64,000 nt of DNA from Kalaharituber pfeilii. Lineage: Eukaryota; Ascomycota; Pezizomycetes; Pezizales; Pezizaceae. Positions within the stretch are counted from its first letter, which is position 1. The number at the start of each line of letters is the position of its first letter. The translations under genes and the position numbers were made by a program. The notes beneath the pieces are model-generated. The model ran no database searches and had not been told where the DNA came from. It saw nothing but the letters and a program-made list of their open reading frames with translations. Location: positions 806,001-870,000 of the forward strand of contig WHUZ01000001.1 of assembly GCA_015179045.1 (NCBI GenBank). The letters are read 5' to 3'. Positions 46,771-57,116 of this stretch are shown here, piece by piece.

Positions 46771-48993
46771 CTGTAGATGACTGGCTTACTAACCACGACG
46801 TGCTTACTAACCACTGAAAATCGGCATGGTTCCGGTTCACTTTTCGTACAATTATCTACATAAATATCACTCTATACCCATGCAAATACCTATGCTTCTT
46901 AATTTTCTGCAACTATATCCACACTGCTTTTATTTTTCGGCCTCTTCGCTGTTTTTCTGCTTGGCTTACCGCTGGCTAACTCTGTGTTGGTGATAGGTGC
47001 GGATGCGGACCCAGGTTTCTCGGCACCATCGATGCGAGGGGGTATTTTCAACACAACCACAAAAAAGCGAGGCTCAGAAGGCTTAGAAGATGAAGCTGGT
47101 AGCTATTAAAATTAGTAGAGATTTATTAATTAAAGAGATGTGGAAAAATACTTCTGAGTTCCTAGTGGTTGTTTCACCTGAATCCGGCACATCAACCACT
47201 GGAGAGTTATCTAAAGAAATACCTGCTAGCCGGAGCCGGAGGAGTTCTGCACCTGTGATTGCTCTTGCAGTGGTAATAACCTTTCGTCCCTTATTGTTTT
47301 TTTCCTTTGATCGCCTATCCAATGCTATCTCCAAGTCACGAGTACGTTCCTTGTCCAGAATACTATGAGTGAGAGACTGCTCAGCCGCAGAGCTGAGCTT
47401 TTGGATTAGAAGTGGTATTTCTGGTGCTGCTGGGTTTTCTTTATGAAGATGAAGAGCATAAAGAGTGGTTTGTCGGACTGCGCGAGAATTGGATGGGGTA
47501 GGAGGTATAGTCTTCCGGGGATTAGAAAGCATAAATTTTGGACTATGGACTGTCACAGCTCTGAGTGGGTTACTCCTGTTTGTAGGTTGCGGAAGCTTGC
47601 TTAAGACTACTCGATAGTTGATTGGCCATATACCACTGCTGGCAAATGCTGACTTGATATTTTTGGGAGTATAAGTAAGTTGACGAGCTTCTCGAAGAAT
47701 GCTATACAGTGTCAGCTATTGATTCTAATTTAAATCAACCTTGAGGCTAGTCCAACATACGGTAGAAAGTTTCTCTTGCTAATAGCTTCACGTCCAGTTC
47801 GCATAGCCTGTTCTACACCACGAGCGTAACAATGCTGAAGGGGTCCAAAGAGTCCAACGTCTAATGGCTGCAAGAGATGTGTAGTATGAGGTGGGAGGCA
47901 AAATACAATGATATCATGCTGTATACAATAATGCAGAAAGTTCCAACTAAAGTGAGAGTTGTGACCATCAACGATAAGAAGTCGATATTGACGTGGAAGT
48001 GTTCGGAAAGAGGTGTGCGGTTCAAAACATAACCGAAGATAGTCTGCACTCAGGATTTGATTCGTCCACCCTTTATCTGAATATGCGAAAACAGTATCCG
48101 AATCTTTTTCATTCAGATACTCATACCATGCATCTTGATGTGATTTTCCCTTATAAATAATCATGGGTGGTAGTAAAAATCCATCTGCAGCAACCGTTTC
48201 TAGTAATGTAATAATCTCACGATTTCCGTCTTTCATCATAGGTGGACTTTTCCTCCCTCGCCTACAAATAACCTTCACTCGGGGTGACTTTCCCATCAAT
48301 AAGCCCTTTTCATCCATATTATAGATATATTGTGGTGAAAGTTGGTAATCATCAATGACTTTCTGTAGCTTTCGAAGGGCATCCTTAATAACCATAGGAT
48401 AGGAGGATAAAATCCGTTGTTTTTTGACTTGAGAACTGAACTTAGTAGTCAATTCGGGATTTCGGTCTAGAAATCGTGAAATCAAATGTTTTCCCGGATT
48501 TTTGTCACATTCTCGAGCTCGAAGAATTGTTCGTGCCATTTCTCGTACCATATCTACCCGAAGCGGTAATCCCTGATTATCTAACCGTATACACCACTCC
48601 TTAATTACTTTCTCCTCTGCTGGTGTTAATAGCTGTATATCCTCATTCGCTTGTCTTCGACTTTTTGCACCACCATTGATTCTTGCTCTTAATGTTGGAT
48701 ATGGTATCCCATAGTTATCTGCAGCAGCTCTAATACTCTCTTCCTGTCCTAGGCGGTAGGCTTGTATTGCTTTTGCAATACTACATTCTCGCTGATCATC
48801 TTTCTGACGTTGTTTGATTCTACCCATGATTGACTGCTGGTGATAGAGAAGTCGGAGTTTTGCCAGAATTCTATATTATTCTTCATCTACGGTTTCTAAT
48901 GCACTGGTTAACCCCTCTCATGATCTCTCAGAAAAAAGCAATTTTTTGATTGGTTCGTTAGCATGTCTTGGTTCGTTAGTGCGTCACCTACAG
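46771..48993 (-). mobile_element. Complete pogo/Fot1-like DNA transposon (2223 bp)
   Basis: The element is bounded by TA target duplications (46769-46770 and 48994-48995). Its ends, CTGTAGATGACTGGCTTACT and the inverted right end CTGTAGGTGACGCACTAACG, form an imperfect inverted repeat of about 50 bases. Each end contains a short motif (CTTACTAACCA or CTAACGAACCA) twice. It encodes one transposase on the minus strand with an uninterrupted frame across a normal intron. All parts expected of an autonomous element are present. Confidence 0.88.
47083..48827 (-). CDS. Pogo-like transposase (CENP-B HTH, DDE_1 family)
   Basis: The transposase binds the element's ends and catalyses cut-and-paste movement. 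Exons 48827-47761 and 47701-47083 (59-base intron, GTATGT..TATAG) give 561 residues. The N-terminus has a psq-type helix-turn-helix (SIAKAIQAYRLGQEESIRAAA, YGIPYPTLRARI), then a CENP-B-like DNA-binding domain (ISRFLDRNPELTTKF). The catalytic triad is intact: YNMDEKG, LLIVDGHNSH, and HLLQPLDVGLFGPLQ, with 35 residues between the second and third aspartates (DD35D). The C-terminal part after the intron (AFASSGIWPINY) matches pogo/Fot1 transposases, followed by a basic tail. No stop or frameshift is seen, so the protein may be functional. Related proteins have been domesticated, but the flanking inverted repeats mark this one as a transposon gene. Confidence 0.92.
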
Positions 48994-49075
48994 TACTAGC
49001 TAGTACAGTATGTATTCGGACGTAGTGTATTAGTACCCCTGTCCGAATACATATTTTACTGGCTAGTAGAGTACA

Positions 49076-49360
49076 TGTTGAAGTGGATCATCTCTCACAC
49101 CCCGGTTGTTATATAGCCGCGTCTGATAGTATGTAGAATATTATTAACGTGCGCTTGTTGTTGCTTGTTATTATTGCTATTTCTGCACTTATATCTAACA
49201 TGCACTATATTTGGTATTTACATATTCGGTCTTCACTCATGTATATGTGTACAATTCCTGCAACTCTTCGCTCAATCTCTACGATATTGACCTCAGACTT
49301 CCTTCACCTGAATATATATCGCCCCTACTACGTGAACTCCATAGGACCTTTTATTTGATA
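49076..49360 (+). repeat. Left LTR of the copia element
   Basis: Aligns along nearly its whole length with 53407-53702, differing by small indels and mostly transition changes. Confidence 0.85.
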
Positions 49361-50581
49361 GGTTATGATCCCAATGTGATGCCGAAGTATGATCTACTAC
49401 CCATAATCTCTTGCGTCCTCCACTGTTGGTAAGTCTCTTCTTCTATTTCCTCCTGCTCTCGCTTTCTAGTTTTTTTCTACCATTCTAATCTCAAAATAGC
49501 TCAAGACTTCTCGTCCTCTTCTACATTTTCTACTGCTACTACTACCACCTGGAATCTGCCAGCATATAAGATAGAGGACGTTACCAAATTATCTAGCAAT
49601 TCAAACTATCAAACTTGGGTAGCACAAGCAAGGATACACTCTGGAGATGGTAGAAGTTTGGGACATCGTTAAAGGGAGTGAAACCAAGCCTACCACTGAT
49701 TCCCACAATAATTGGAAAGAAAGAATAACTTCACAAAAGTCACTTCTATTGCAAATGGTAGAGGATCAACATACCCATCTGATCTCGCATAATGAAACAG
49801 CTACAGTGGCATGGAAAGTGATCGAGGATAAGTTTGACCGCAAGAATGTTGTATCTGTATTCACCTTCTTCTTTATCATACTTGACTTCAAGAAGAATGA
49901 ATCAACCTCTATGATCAATCACACACAAAACTGGGAGTCCCACTGGGACCGGTTCACTCATAGAAACAACTCTATGAAAGATACTGATGATGCTTACCTA
50001 TGAGGCTTTAAGTTAGTATGCGCGGATGAGAAATTTAAAATGAATCTTCTCATTCATTCTTTCCCACCATCCAAATAACGGATGAAAGAAACTCTGCTCG
50101 CTCACCCTAATCTCACCTACAATGACTACCGAACCTCACTTCTTGAAGGAGATACTACCACTTCCTCTGAGAATGCTCTCGTGGCTAGTAATGCAAACAA
50201 GAAGCAGAAAAGTAAGGATTCTAAGCCCTCGGGCAAAGGCAAGCGACAGAATAAAGGGAAAGGGAAGGCTGGTAATGTTGGACCCAATGAATGCAAGTGG
50301 TGCAAGAAGCAAGGCCTCAACTACATTGGCCATATTCATGCTAGCTATGCTCTACTCAAGGATTATCAGTCAAAACTCACCGCACTCAAAGCCTTTGTAA
50401 CGGGCACAGCAAATCTCACTTCCGCCTGCACCTCCGCCTCTAATATCTCTGGATCCTCTGATTTCTCGCTCGTTTACGCTATGCTCGCCTCTCAACCTCA
50501 GAGTAATGCACTGAAAAGTACATCAGACAAAACATATGAGGTATGGTTCTTTGATACAGCTGCCTCACACTATATCACTAC

Positions 50582-50793
50582 TGTCACGGGTCGCAACCGA
50601 CCGTTTTGCAAGCCGTTGCACCAAAATGTAGAACTACCGGTGACCGCCGGTAGTACAGTCGGGATATATAGGAGTATCCGTACGGGTCGCTATCCCCTGC
50701 GGGCTCGCATGCTTGTTATGAGGGCTGCTGGTCAGGCATCCGCCTCCCACGTCTTCGCACTACCACCTCAGGACACATGCTACCCATGTAACA
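50582..50793. mobile_element. 212-bp insertion in the copia protease region (solo-LTR-like)
   Basis: Copia coding (HYITT/DYTHLED) resumes in frame if this block is removed. The block begins TGTCACGGGT and ends ACCCATGTAACA, short inverted ends of TG..CA type. The flanks ACTAC and ACTTC suggest an imperfect 5-base duplication. It is more GC-rich than the host element. Confidence 0.55.
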
Positions 50794-51664
50794 CTTCTGA
50801 CTATACCCACCTAGAAGATCTAGTTCCAGTCCGTGTACGATTAAACTAGGAGGCGGCAAGGTGTTATATAGTACAGTCAGGCTGGATGTGGAGGTTGGTG
50901 GTCAGGTCATTGAACTTACCTTATCATCTGTTTTATATATATATCTGAGTGGAATGAAGGATCTTTTTATGGAACTAAATTGCAAATTGGAGAAGATTTC
51001 GGATGATTGGTGAGAATGATTGGGTTGAAATTAGGAATAAGGTGGATAATAAAGTTTGTTTTATTGGAAATCATGAACATAGTCTCATCCAAATGCCTGT
51101 CTTTATAAAACATAGTACTGCATATCTCTCCTCAGTCCAATATCGGCACGAAGCTCTAGGTCATACCTCTTCTCAGTTATGGCCTTCTGCTAAGGAATAA
51201 TATATTGATGGTGACTGCATTCCAAAACACCTATCCTCCTTCTTCTGCCATACTTGCACTCAATACAACTCTCAATACAGGACCCCTACCTCTAGAGATA
51301 TCTGTGCGACTGCTCTATTTGACCTAATTCAAATAGACATCGCTAGTCCATTTTCAGTCCAATCTCTGAGTGGCAATCTCTACTATATGACTTTTATTCA
51401 TGATCACTCAAGATATGCTGAAATACACTTTCTGAGATGCAAGAGTGAGGCAGTCCACAACCTTAAATCTCTCTGCACAGTAATCTGCAATAGGACAGGA
51501 AGATATCCTCGTTCCATAAGGTCTGATAGAGGTGGTGAATATGTCAATAATAAGTGGAAAGACTACTAAGAAGGATATTATCTACGGAACTACTATTGCT
51601 CACTCTCCAGAATCTAATAGTGTGGCTGAGAGATACAACCTTACCATTACAAACATGGTCCGAC

Positions 51665-51874
51665 TGTTACGGGTTCACTGCAACCGTAGGGCGGGCGGTC
51701 GGTAGATGCGTGCGCATGACATGCGCATATGCGAAATATGCGATATGCGATAGCCGGAAAGGCGTCGAGTTGCGGAGTGCTATATGAGCTACGCAGAGTA
51801 CTAGCGAGTATCGCTAGTCAAGTATCTTTTGACCTGGCGGACGGTAACTCTCTGCATTTACCTGATCTGTTACA
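51665..51874. mobile_element. 210-bp solo-LTR-like insertion in the copia integrase
   Basis: The insert begins TGTTACGGGTTCACTGCAA and ends GATCTGTTACA. It is flanked by a perfect 5-base duplication CCGAC (51660-51664 and 51875-51879), as LTR-retroelement insertion leaves. A second copy is at 60828-60993. There is no coding sequence. Confidence 0.75.
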
Positions 51875-53406
51875 CCGACCCGCTCTGAGATGTACTGAAG
51901 TTCTTCTATTCTTAAGCCTTTAACTGGGCTGTGTATCTTAGAAATCGACTACCTCATACAGTACAAGGAAAACTACCCTATAATGCCCTTCACAATGAAC
52001 GACCTCAAATTGGACATTTACATCCTATCTATACTAATATTCCAGAATAAACTCGCAGTCCTAGTATCAAACTGAAACTATGTAAACTTGAAGGTCAACT
52101 AGTAGGATATCTTCCCAATGAGAAGATGTTCTGCATCTATATACCACCCAAACACTTGGTAGATATATATCGATAAGTTTGATTATCCCAAATCTCAATA
52201 CAGTCGACATCAATATCAACCCACTACCTGCTAGTGCACCTACAGCTATATCTAATGAGCAAGTTGTTCATCCTACAGAACGTCCTACAACCCCATCTCA
52301 ATTACCCATGAATACTACACAATTGCCTGAAAGCTTTTCAGGGTAACAGTTCCAGACCGCAAGCTCCTTAAAGCATCTACATCTGTCTCCATATCTGAAT
52401 TCATATTCATGTTCACACCTATACCCCAATCTTCCTCTTCTTCTCATCAGCGATGACGATGGTGACGGTGGATGGCATTGGTAATGACAGTCCATTCTCT
52501 ACAACCTCTTATAAACGCCTAACCCTAGTGCCTGATAGAAAGTCTATGCCTCCACATTTCCTGATACTATTAATGAAATATAAGTCAATAGACAAGTACT
52601 TGAGAAGTATTTATGCTCTCTCAAAGAAAGGAAAGAGTTACCACTTGAAGGCTATTCTACTGCTTCTCATGCTCTAATATCTTGCACTTAATCAAAGACT
52701 CATCTCATCTGATCTCCACTCCTCTTAATTCAAAGAACAGACTCCAAAAGGCCTCTCCAGATAATTAAGCAGTTAATATAACTCGATATCAGCGGAAAAT
52801 CAGCTCACTTATGTATTTAATTACTAGTACATGTTCTGATTTGGCTCATGCTGTCTCTCTCCTCTTTCAGTTTCTTTACATCCTCTTGAAGTTCATCATA
52901 CAGCTATCCAAAGGATCTTCCACTATCTCTCTGGTACTCGTTATTGGAACTTACGTTACTCACATAGTGCTAGTGGTCAGTTGTTACTTGTTGGATACTC
53001 TGATGCCTTATATGCTTCTTGTCCAGATACTTGTCGTTCCCCTAGGGCTTGAAAAAGCAGAATTGCATGACCACTTCTATGATGGAAACGGAGTACATAG
53101 CTCTGTCTCTCATGGCTCGACAGGCCACCTGGTACAAAGACAGCTTTAAGGAACTCAGTCTTGACATACCAATTCATCTCTGGTGTGATAATACTTCCTC
53201 AATTGATAATATCAAGTAACCCGGTCCTCCATCAAAGCATATAGATACCCACTACCACTATAGATGAGAATATCTAATCTATGGCGACTTTACCCTAGAT
53301 TACTTGGAGACTGATGAGAACTCTGCTGACCTCTGTACGAAACCTCTCGAGTTGTGGAAGCATAGCAAGTTCACTCAACAACTTGGCTGCAATGTCTGAG
53401 ATCGAG

Positions 53407-53702
53407 TGTTGAAGCAGATCATCCCTCACATCCCGGGTGTTACATAATGTCTGTTATACTATGTAGATCATGATTAACGCGCACTTGTTGTTGCTTGCTA
53501 TTTCTGCACTTATATCTACCGGTAACATGCACTATATTTAGTATTTACATGTTAAGTTTATTTATCTCTTCACTCATGTATATAAGTGTGCGATTCCTGC
53601 AATTCTTCGGTCAATAGACTTAACGATAACGACCTCAGATTGCTTCGCCTGAATACGTATCGCCCCTACTGCGTGAACTCCTTAGGACCTTTATATTTGA
53701 TA
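53407..53702 (+). repeat. Right LTR of the copia element
   Basis: The partner of 49076-49360. It starts TGTTGAAGCAGATC and is about 11 bases longer because of indels. Confidence 0.85.
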
Positions 53703-53707
53703 GTACC

Positions 53708-54729
53708 TTGCTATTTGATCCTCACTATCTTCTCCATGCGCGATTTTAAGATAAGGTCCAAAATAATCTTGTTTTTGTCGAACCTTGATAATGGTTCTTG
53801 ATTGTAAGGCCAACATCTGTAGTGTTGGATCTCCATGACTTCGCAGTAGAGGGAAACCGCTCGCAGCGGTAGCGATTGCGACCAGGCAGTGTTGAGGTCG
53901 CCATACCTATCCGGGCTGACCTTTAGTGGAGGAAATCCATATAGGGTGATACATTTCGCTTTTATTCTCCAGCCGACTGAGGATGGGAGGTGATGGAGAT
54001 TGTTTGGGCTTTAGGAGAGTCTTTGGTTTGAGAGGTGCGGACAATTATGCCTCCATGTGGGCTTCCACTAGTTTGAGGGAGCCAGGGATTTTTGAGGCTA
54101 CTTCTCGTAGAATCCCTGCTTGCTATGGCCATAGAGAGGTACATTTCAATATTTAATTGCAATTGCATTCAACAGTGCAGGATCTGGAGTGTACCGATTC
54201 GCGTCCAAAGCATCACGTGGATGTCTCCAGCCCATGGTTACTAGCTCTATTAACAAGTTAAAGTAAGAAGCGAGAAAAAGTTTATAATTAGTTTGATAAA
54301 CACACTACTCATACTCTTGTGCGAGTCTATATATAGTAGAAATCACAATCCAATATCTTTGTGTAGAAGCTTTTTTTCTCACAGAATTAAAAACTTCTGG
54401 GGAAGGTGTGTACCTGTTAGGGTAATAATTTAGGCATGTAATCAAACAGTCTTGGCATGAACCTAGTTAAAAGAAATTTTACATCTCGAAACAAAATATT
54501 TCATGTCAACTTCTTGCATTAGACCAAAATACCATCCTCGAGCGTGGGCTGCCCAGTGTATTGTTAACAATAGTATATCGATAACATGTATATAATAAAT
54601 ATATCATATCTGCTTAGCACAAGGGCCCTCTCTGAGTGCCGTATGAACACCATCATGATGTCAGAACGCGACATATACAAAGGACATACCCTAAATGAAC
54701 ACATAACAGGTCGACAGCTTGTGGAAATG
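53708..54729. other. Spacer between the copia element and the hydrolase gene
   Basis: AT-leaning with no supported gene; a 68-codon minus-strand frame at 53962-54168 has no recognisable motif and may be transposon debris. Confidence 0.45.
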
Positions 54730-56168
54730 CTAGTACAAAGTCAACCAATGCAACATCTGATCCTGAGCCTGCGCATAAGCGGTCTTGATCGCCTCTGCTT
54801 CCTCCGGCTTGCACCCCTCGATCCTATTTTCATGGCCTAACACCGCAAAACCTACACGTTCTCAGTGGATCAAAATCGTATACAGTGCCATTAATGCTTG
54901 AACTTACCGTGTGGGACGCCCTCATATACTCTGAACTCATTGGGAATACCCATCTCCTCCAAGAATATCCTGCCGCTCTCTCTAACATCATCAGGGAAAA
55001 ACGGGTCCTCCTCTGTTCCCGTTTAGTCTTGGCCAACCATACATAGCAACTCAATATTGGGGCTATGCACTCACCAACGCATGCCAATAAGACAGGTTGC
55101 TTTACTGCCTTGATATCCTCCAGGGTCACCAATGTGCCTGGAAATCACATCAATTAGTCCATCAGGATGATCAAGTCGTAGGCCAAATGTCGCAAATACC
55201 ATGTGCAAGAGCACCGGCTTTGATGTCGTCCGTAGCCGCTAGCTTCAAGACATATTTCCCTCCAAAGCAGTAGCCAATTGCGTACATGCCATTTTCAACA
55301 TTATCCGGATAAGTCTCTTTGATTGCGCTCATAATCCTCTCAAGCAATGGCATGGTCTTCTCTGCTGTATGTCGAGCTAGCCAAATGTCTTTCAACACCA
55401 GCGGTCAGTAAGAAGTCTCTTATGGCATCTTTATATGTACTTGCCTATAATAAATCTCTTTATTCCTTCGGCTGTTGTCAAACGAATCCTATCCAGAAGT
55501 GGCAATTTATCCATTTCTTCTGTACTGAATGTTGCGGTGGTTGGTACAGGATCACCTGTATGGGTCGTAAGTAATACTATTTAGGCATTCACTGCAGTTC
55601 AGAAAGAACAGATACCATCAAAGCTGTGTACCGTCAGTAGAGGACTCAATGTTTGAGGGACTGGAAGGCATTTACATGTCAGGCATAATTACTAAAAACC
55701 CCTCCCGAGCGAACTGGTCCGCATGGGCCTGATTGTTTATTGCTCTGACGCCTGCGGCATTCGATAAGAACAGAAGCAATTTAGCTGTAGCAGGTTCCGC
55801 CGGGCGAGATATGTAGGCCTTCATCTCAAGTTAATGTCAAGCCTCAGTCATTCAGATTGTGTACCGCCTTACATCAAGATTTCCCAACTTGATAATTTCC
55901 TATTAGGGTTATCAATCGACAAGTCAAAGATTAGCCTGGTTGGCACATCATGTATAGCGGATGAGGTGGACAAACTACATACGCCAGTGGGATACAGGGA
56001 TGGGTCTTGAATTAAGCGTCAGTATAGACGATCCATAGATGGATCATATGTGCATTAAGCAAGAGCAGACTGCGTACCGATAGATGCTTCCGTTGTACAA
56101 TGCTCTCCCAGTGATGGGGATGGTGCTTTCTCTGCTGCTGAATGAGAGCAAGTAGAAGAATCCTCCAT
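54730..56168 (-). CDS. Dienelactone hydrolase family protein, ten exons
   Basis: A predicted alpha/beta hydrolase of the DLH family; the substrate is unknown. The model has ten exons: 56168-56078, 56005-55983, 55899-55873, 55818-55676, 55623-55616, 55555-55445, 55388-55200, 55137-55075, 55012-54908 and 54851-54730. They sum to 882 bases (293 residues). Exon 5 is 8 bases and completes the PDIFDGDPVP motif expected in the family. Intron 6 has a GC donor (GCAAGT). The catalytic triad is readable across splices: Cys in GYCFGGKY, Asp in VGEEDPFFPDD, His in GVPHGFAV. The N-terminal ~35 residues are serine-rich. It ends MLHWLTLY then TAG. No signal peptide. The many tiny exons make it easy to miss. 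Confidence 0.85.
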
Positions 56169-56563
56169 AACTGTGTGAATAGGCTCGTAACTTAATACTT
56201 GTTCGGTAGTAGTTGTCGAAGACGGGGGAATTGTCTTGATCTGGGTGGAAGATATATCATGAAATTGTGAAGTTTTAGCTAAAAGTAAGTATGCACTGCC
56301 CTATTTGAGGGAGAACACCCCCAGGAAAACAGGTCTTTAAATACCGCCATATGCTTGTTCCTAGGCACCGCAGGACTTCAGATGTCTATGCAATGCAGGA
56401 GTACACGGTTCCTCCGGCGCCCGATAGCATGCTAGCCATCTTTCTTTCCTCAGATATAGCACACGCAATCACCTACCGACTCAAATGGTACCTCCGGCAA
56501 TGTAACTGCCCCGGCCGTGTTCACATCTTTGTCCACTACGTAAGGAGTCCCTCACACTGATGG

Positions 56564-56597
<34 letters not shown>

Positions 56598-57116
56598 AAC
56601 CGCCTTGGCCGCAATTATGCTCCACCGTGACGCGCCCCTGTTAATGACTCTGAGGAGAATCTCAAAACGCTGCTGCCTAGCCTTGGGAGGATGAGTTCCT
56701 CCCCGCCAAGGTATGTAGCGGACTACTACTGTTGCCCGTGGATCGACGACCCGGCAGAAGAAACCCTACCGTAACGTTATCCCTGCACTTGCAAGGGCGC
56801 TCCAAGTTACTGTAGATTGAATTGCACTCTCAAGCACTGCAGCCAGACTATCATACATATCCCGCTGCCTCAAGCTTGTTTGAGACAGAACGTAATGGGA
56901 TGGGGATGGGGCTCTCATTACGTAGTTTTGTTGCACATGTGAGGCACATAGATGTACGCAGATACAGTCTTGGCGCAGTGGAGATTGATGCTGGTAGCGT
57001 TGTGAGACTCATGACACCGATCCTAGAGAGTTGAAATCTTGGCACGAAAAAATACCCCACGCTGCACAAGTCCACACCACTGTCGTCTTAGATTGACGGT
57101 CATCCCAACACCCAGA
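56169..57116. other. Divergent spacer hydrolase / UTP14
   Basis: It separates two divergent start codons and should hold both promoters; it includes a CA microsatellite at 56565-56595. No coding signal. Confidence 0.55.
56565..56595. repeat. (CA)n microsatellite
   Basis: Fifteen CA dinucleotides in a row. Confidence 0.95.

Larger units (their letters stand above)
49490..53400 (+). pseudogene. Copia gag-pol remnant
   Basis: Pieces in several frames, in order. A gag segment (WNLPAYKIEDVTKL, NYQTWVAQAR, then WDIVKGSE onwards) whose expected ATG is now ATA near 49497. A K-rich region with a CKWCKK knuckle remnant near 50290. A protease motif WFFDTAASHYIT at ~50550. A GAG-pre-integrase region with HEALGH and CHTC at 51150-51260. 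An integrase core (IQIDIASPF, FIHDHSRYAEIHF, SIRSDRGGEYVNN). An integrase tail near 52100. RNase H pieces after 52800 (DLAHAVSLL, ADLCTKPLE). The reverse-transcriptase core with YVDD is not found, so a deletion is likely. Stops and frame changes are frequent throughout. Confidence 0.8.
49076..53702 (+). mobile_element. Decayed Ty1/copia LTR retrotransposon
   Basis: Two long terminal repeats (49076-49360 and 53407-53702) begin TGTTGAAG and end TTGATA, flanked by GTACA and GTACC (imperfect 5-base target duplication). Just inside the left LTR, GGTTATGATCCC (49361-49372) is close to a half-tRNA-iMet primer-binding site as used by copia-type elements. The interior encodes gag, protease, integrase and RNase H remnants in copia order, with many stops, and carries two nested insertions. 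The element cannot be autonomous. Confidence 0.85.
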
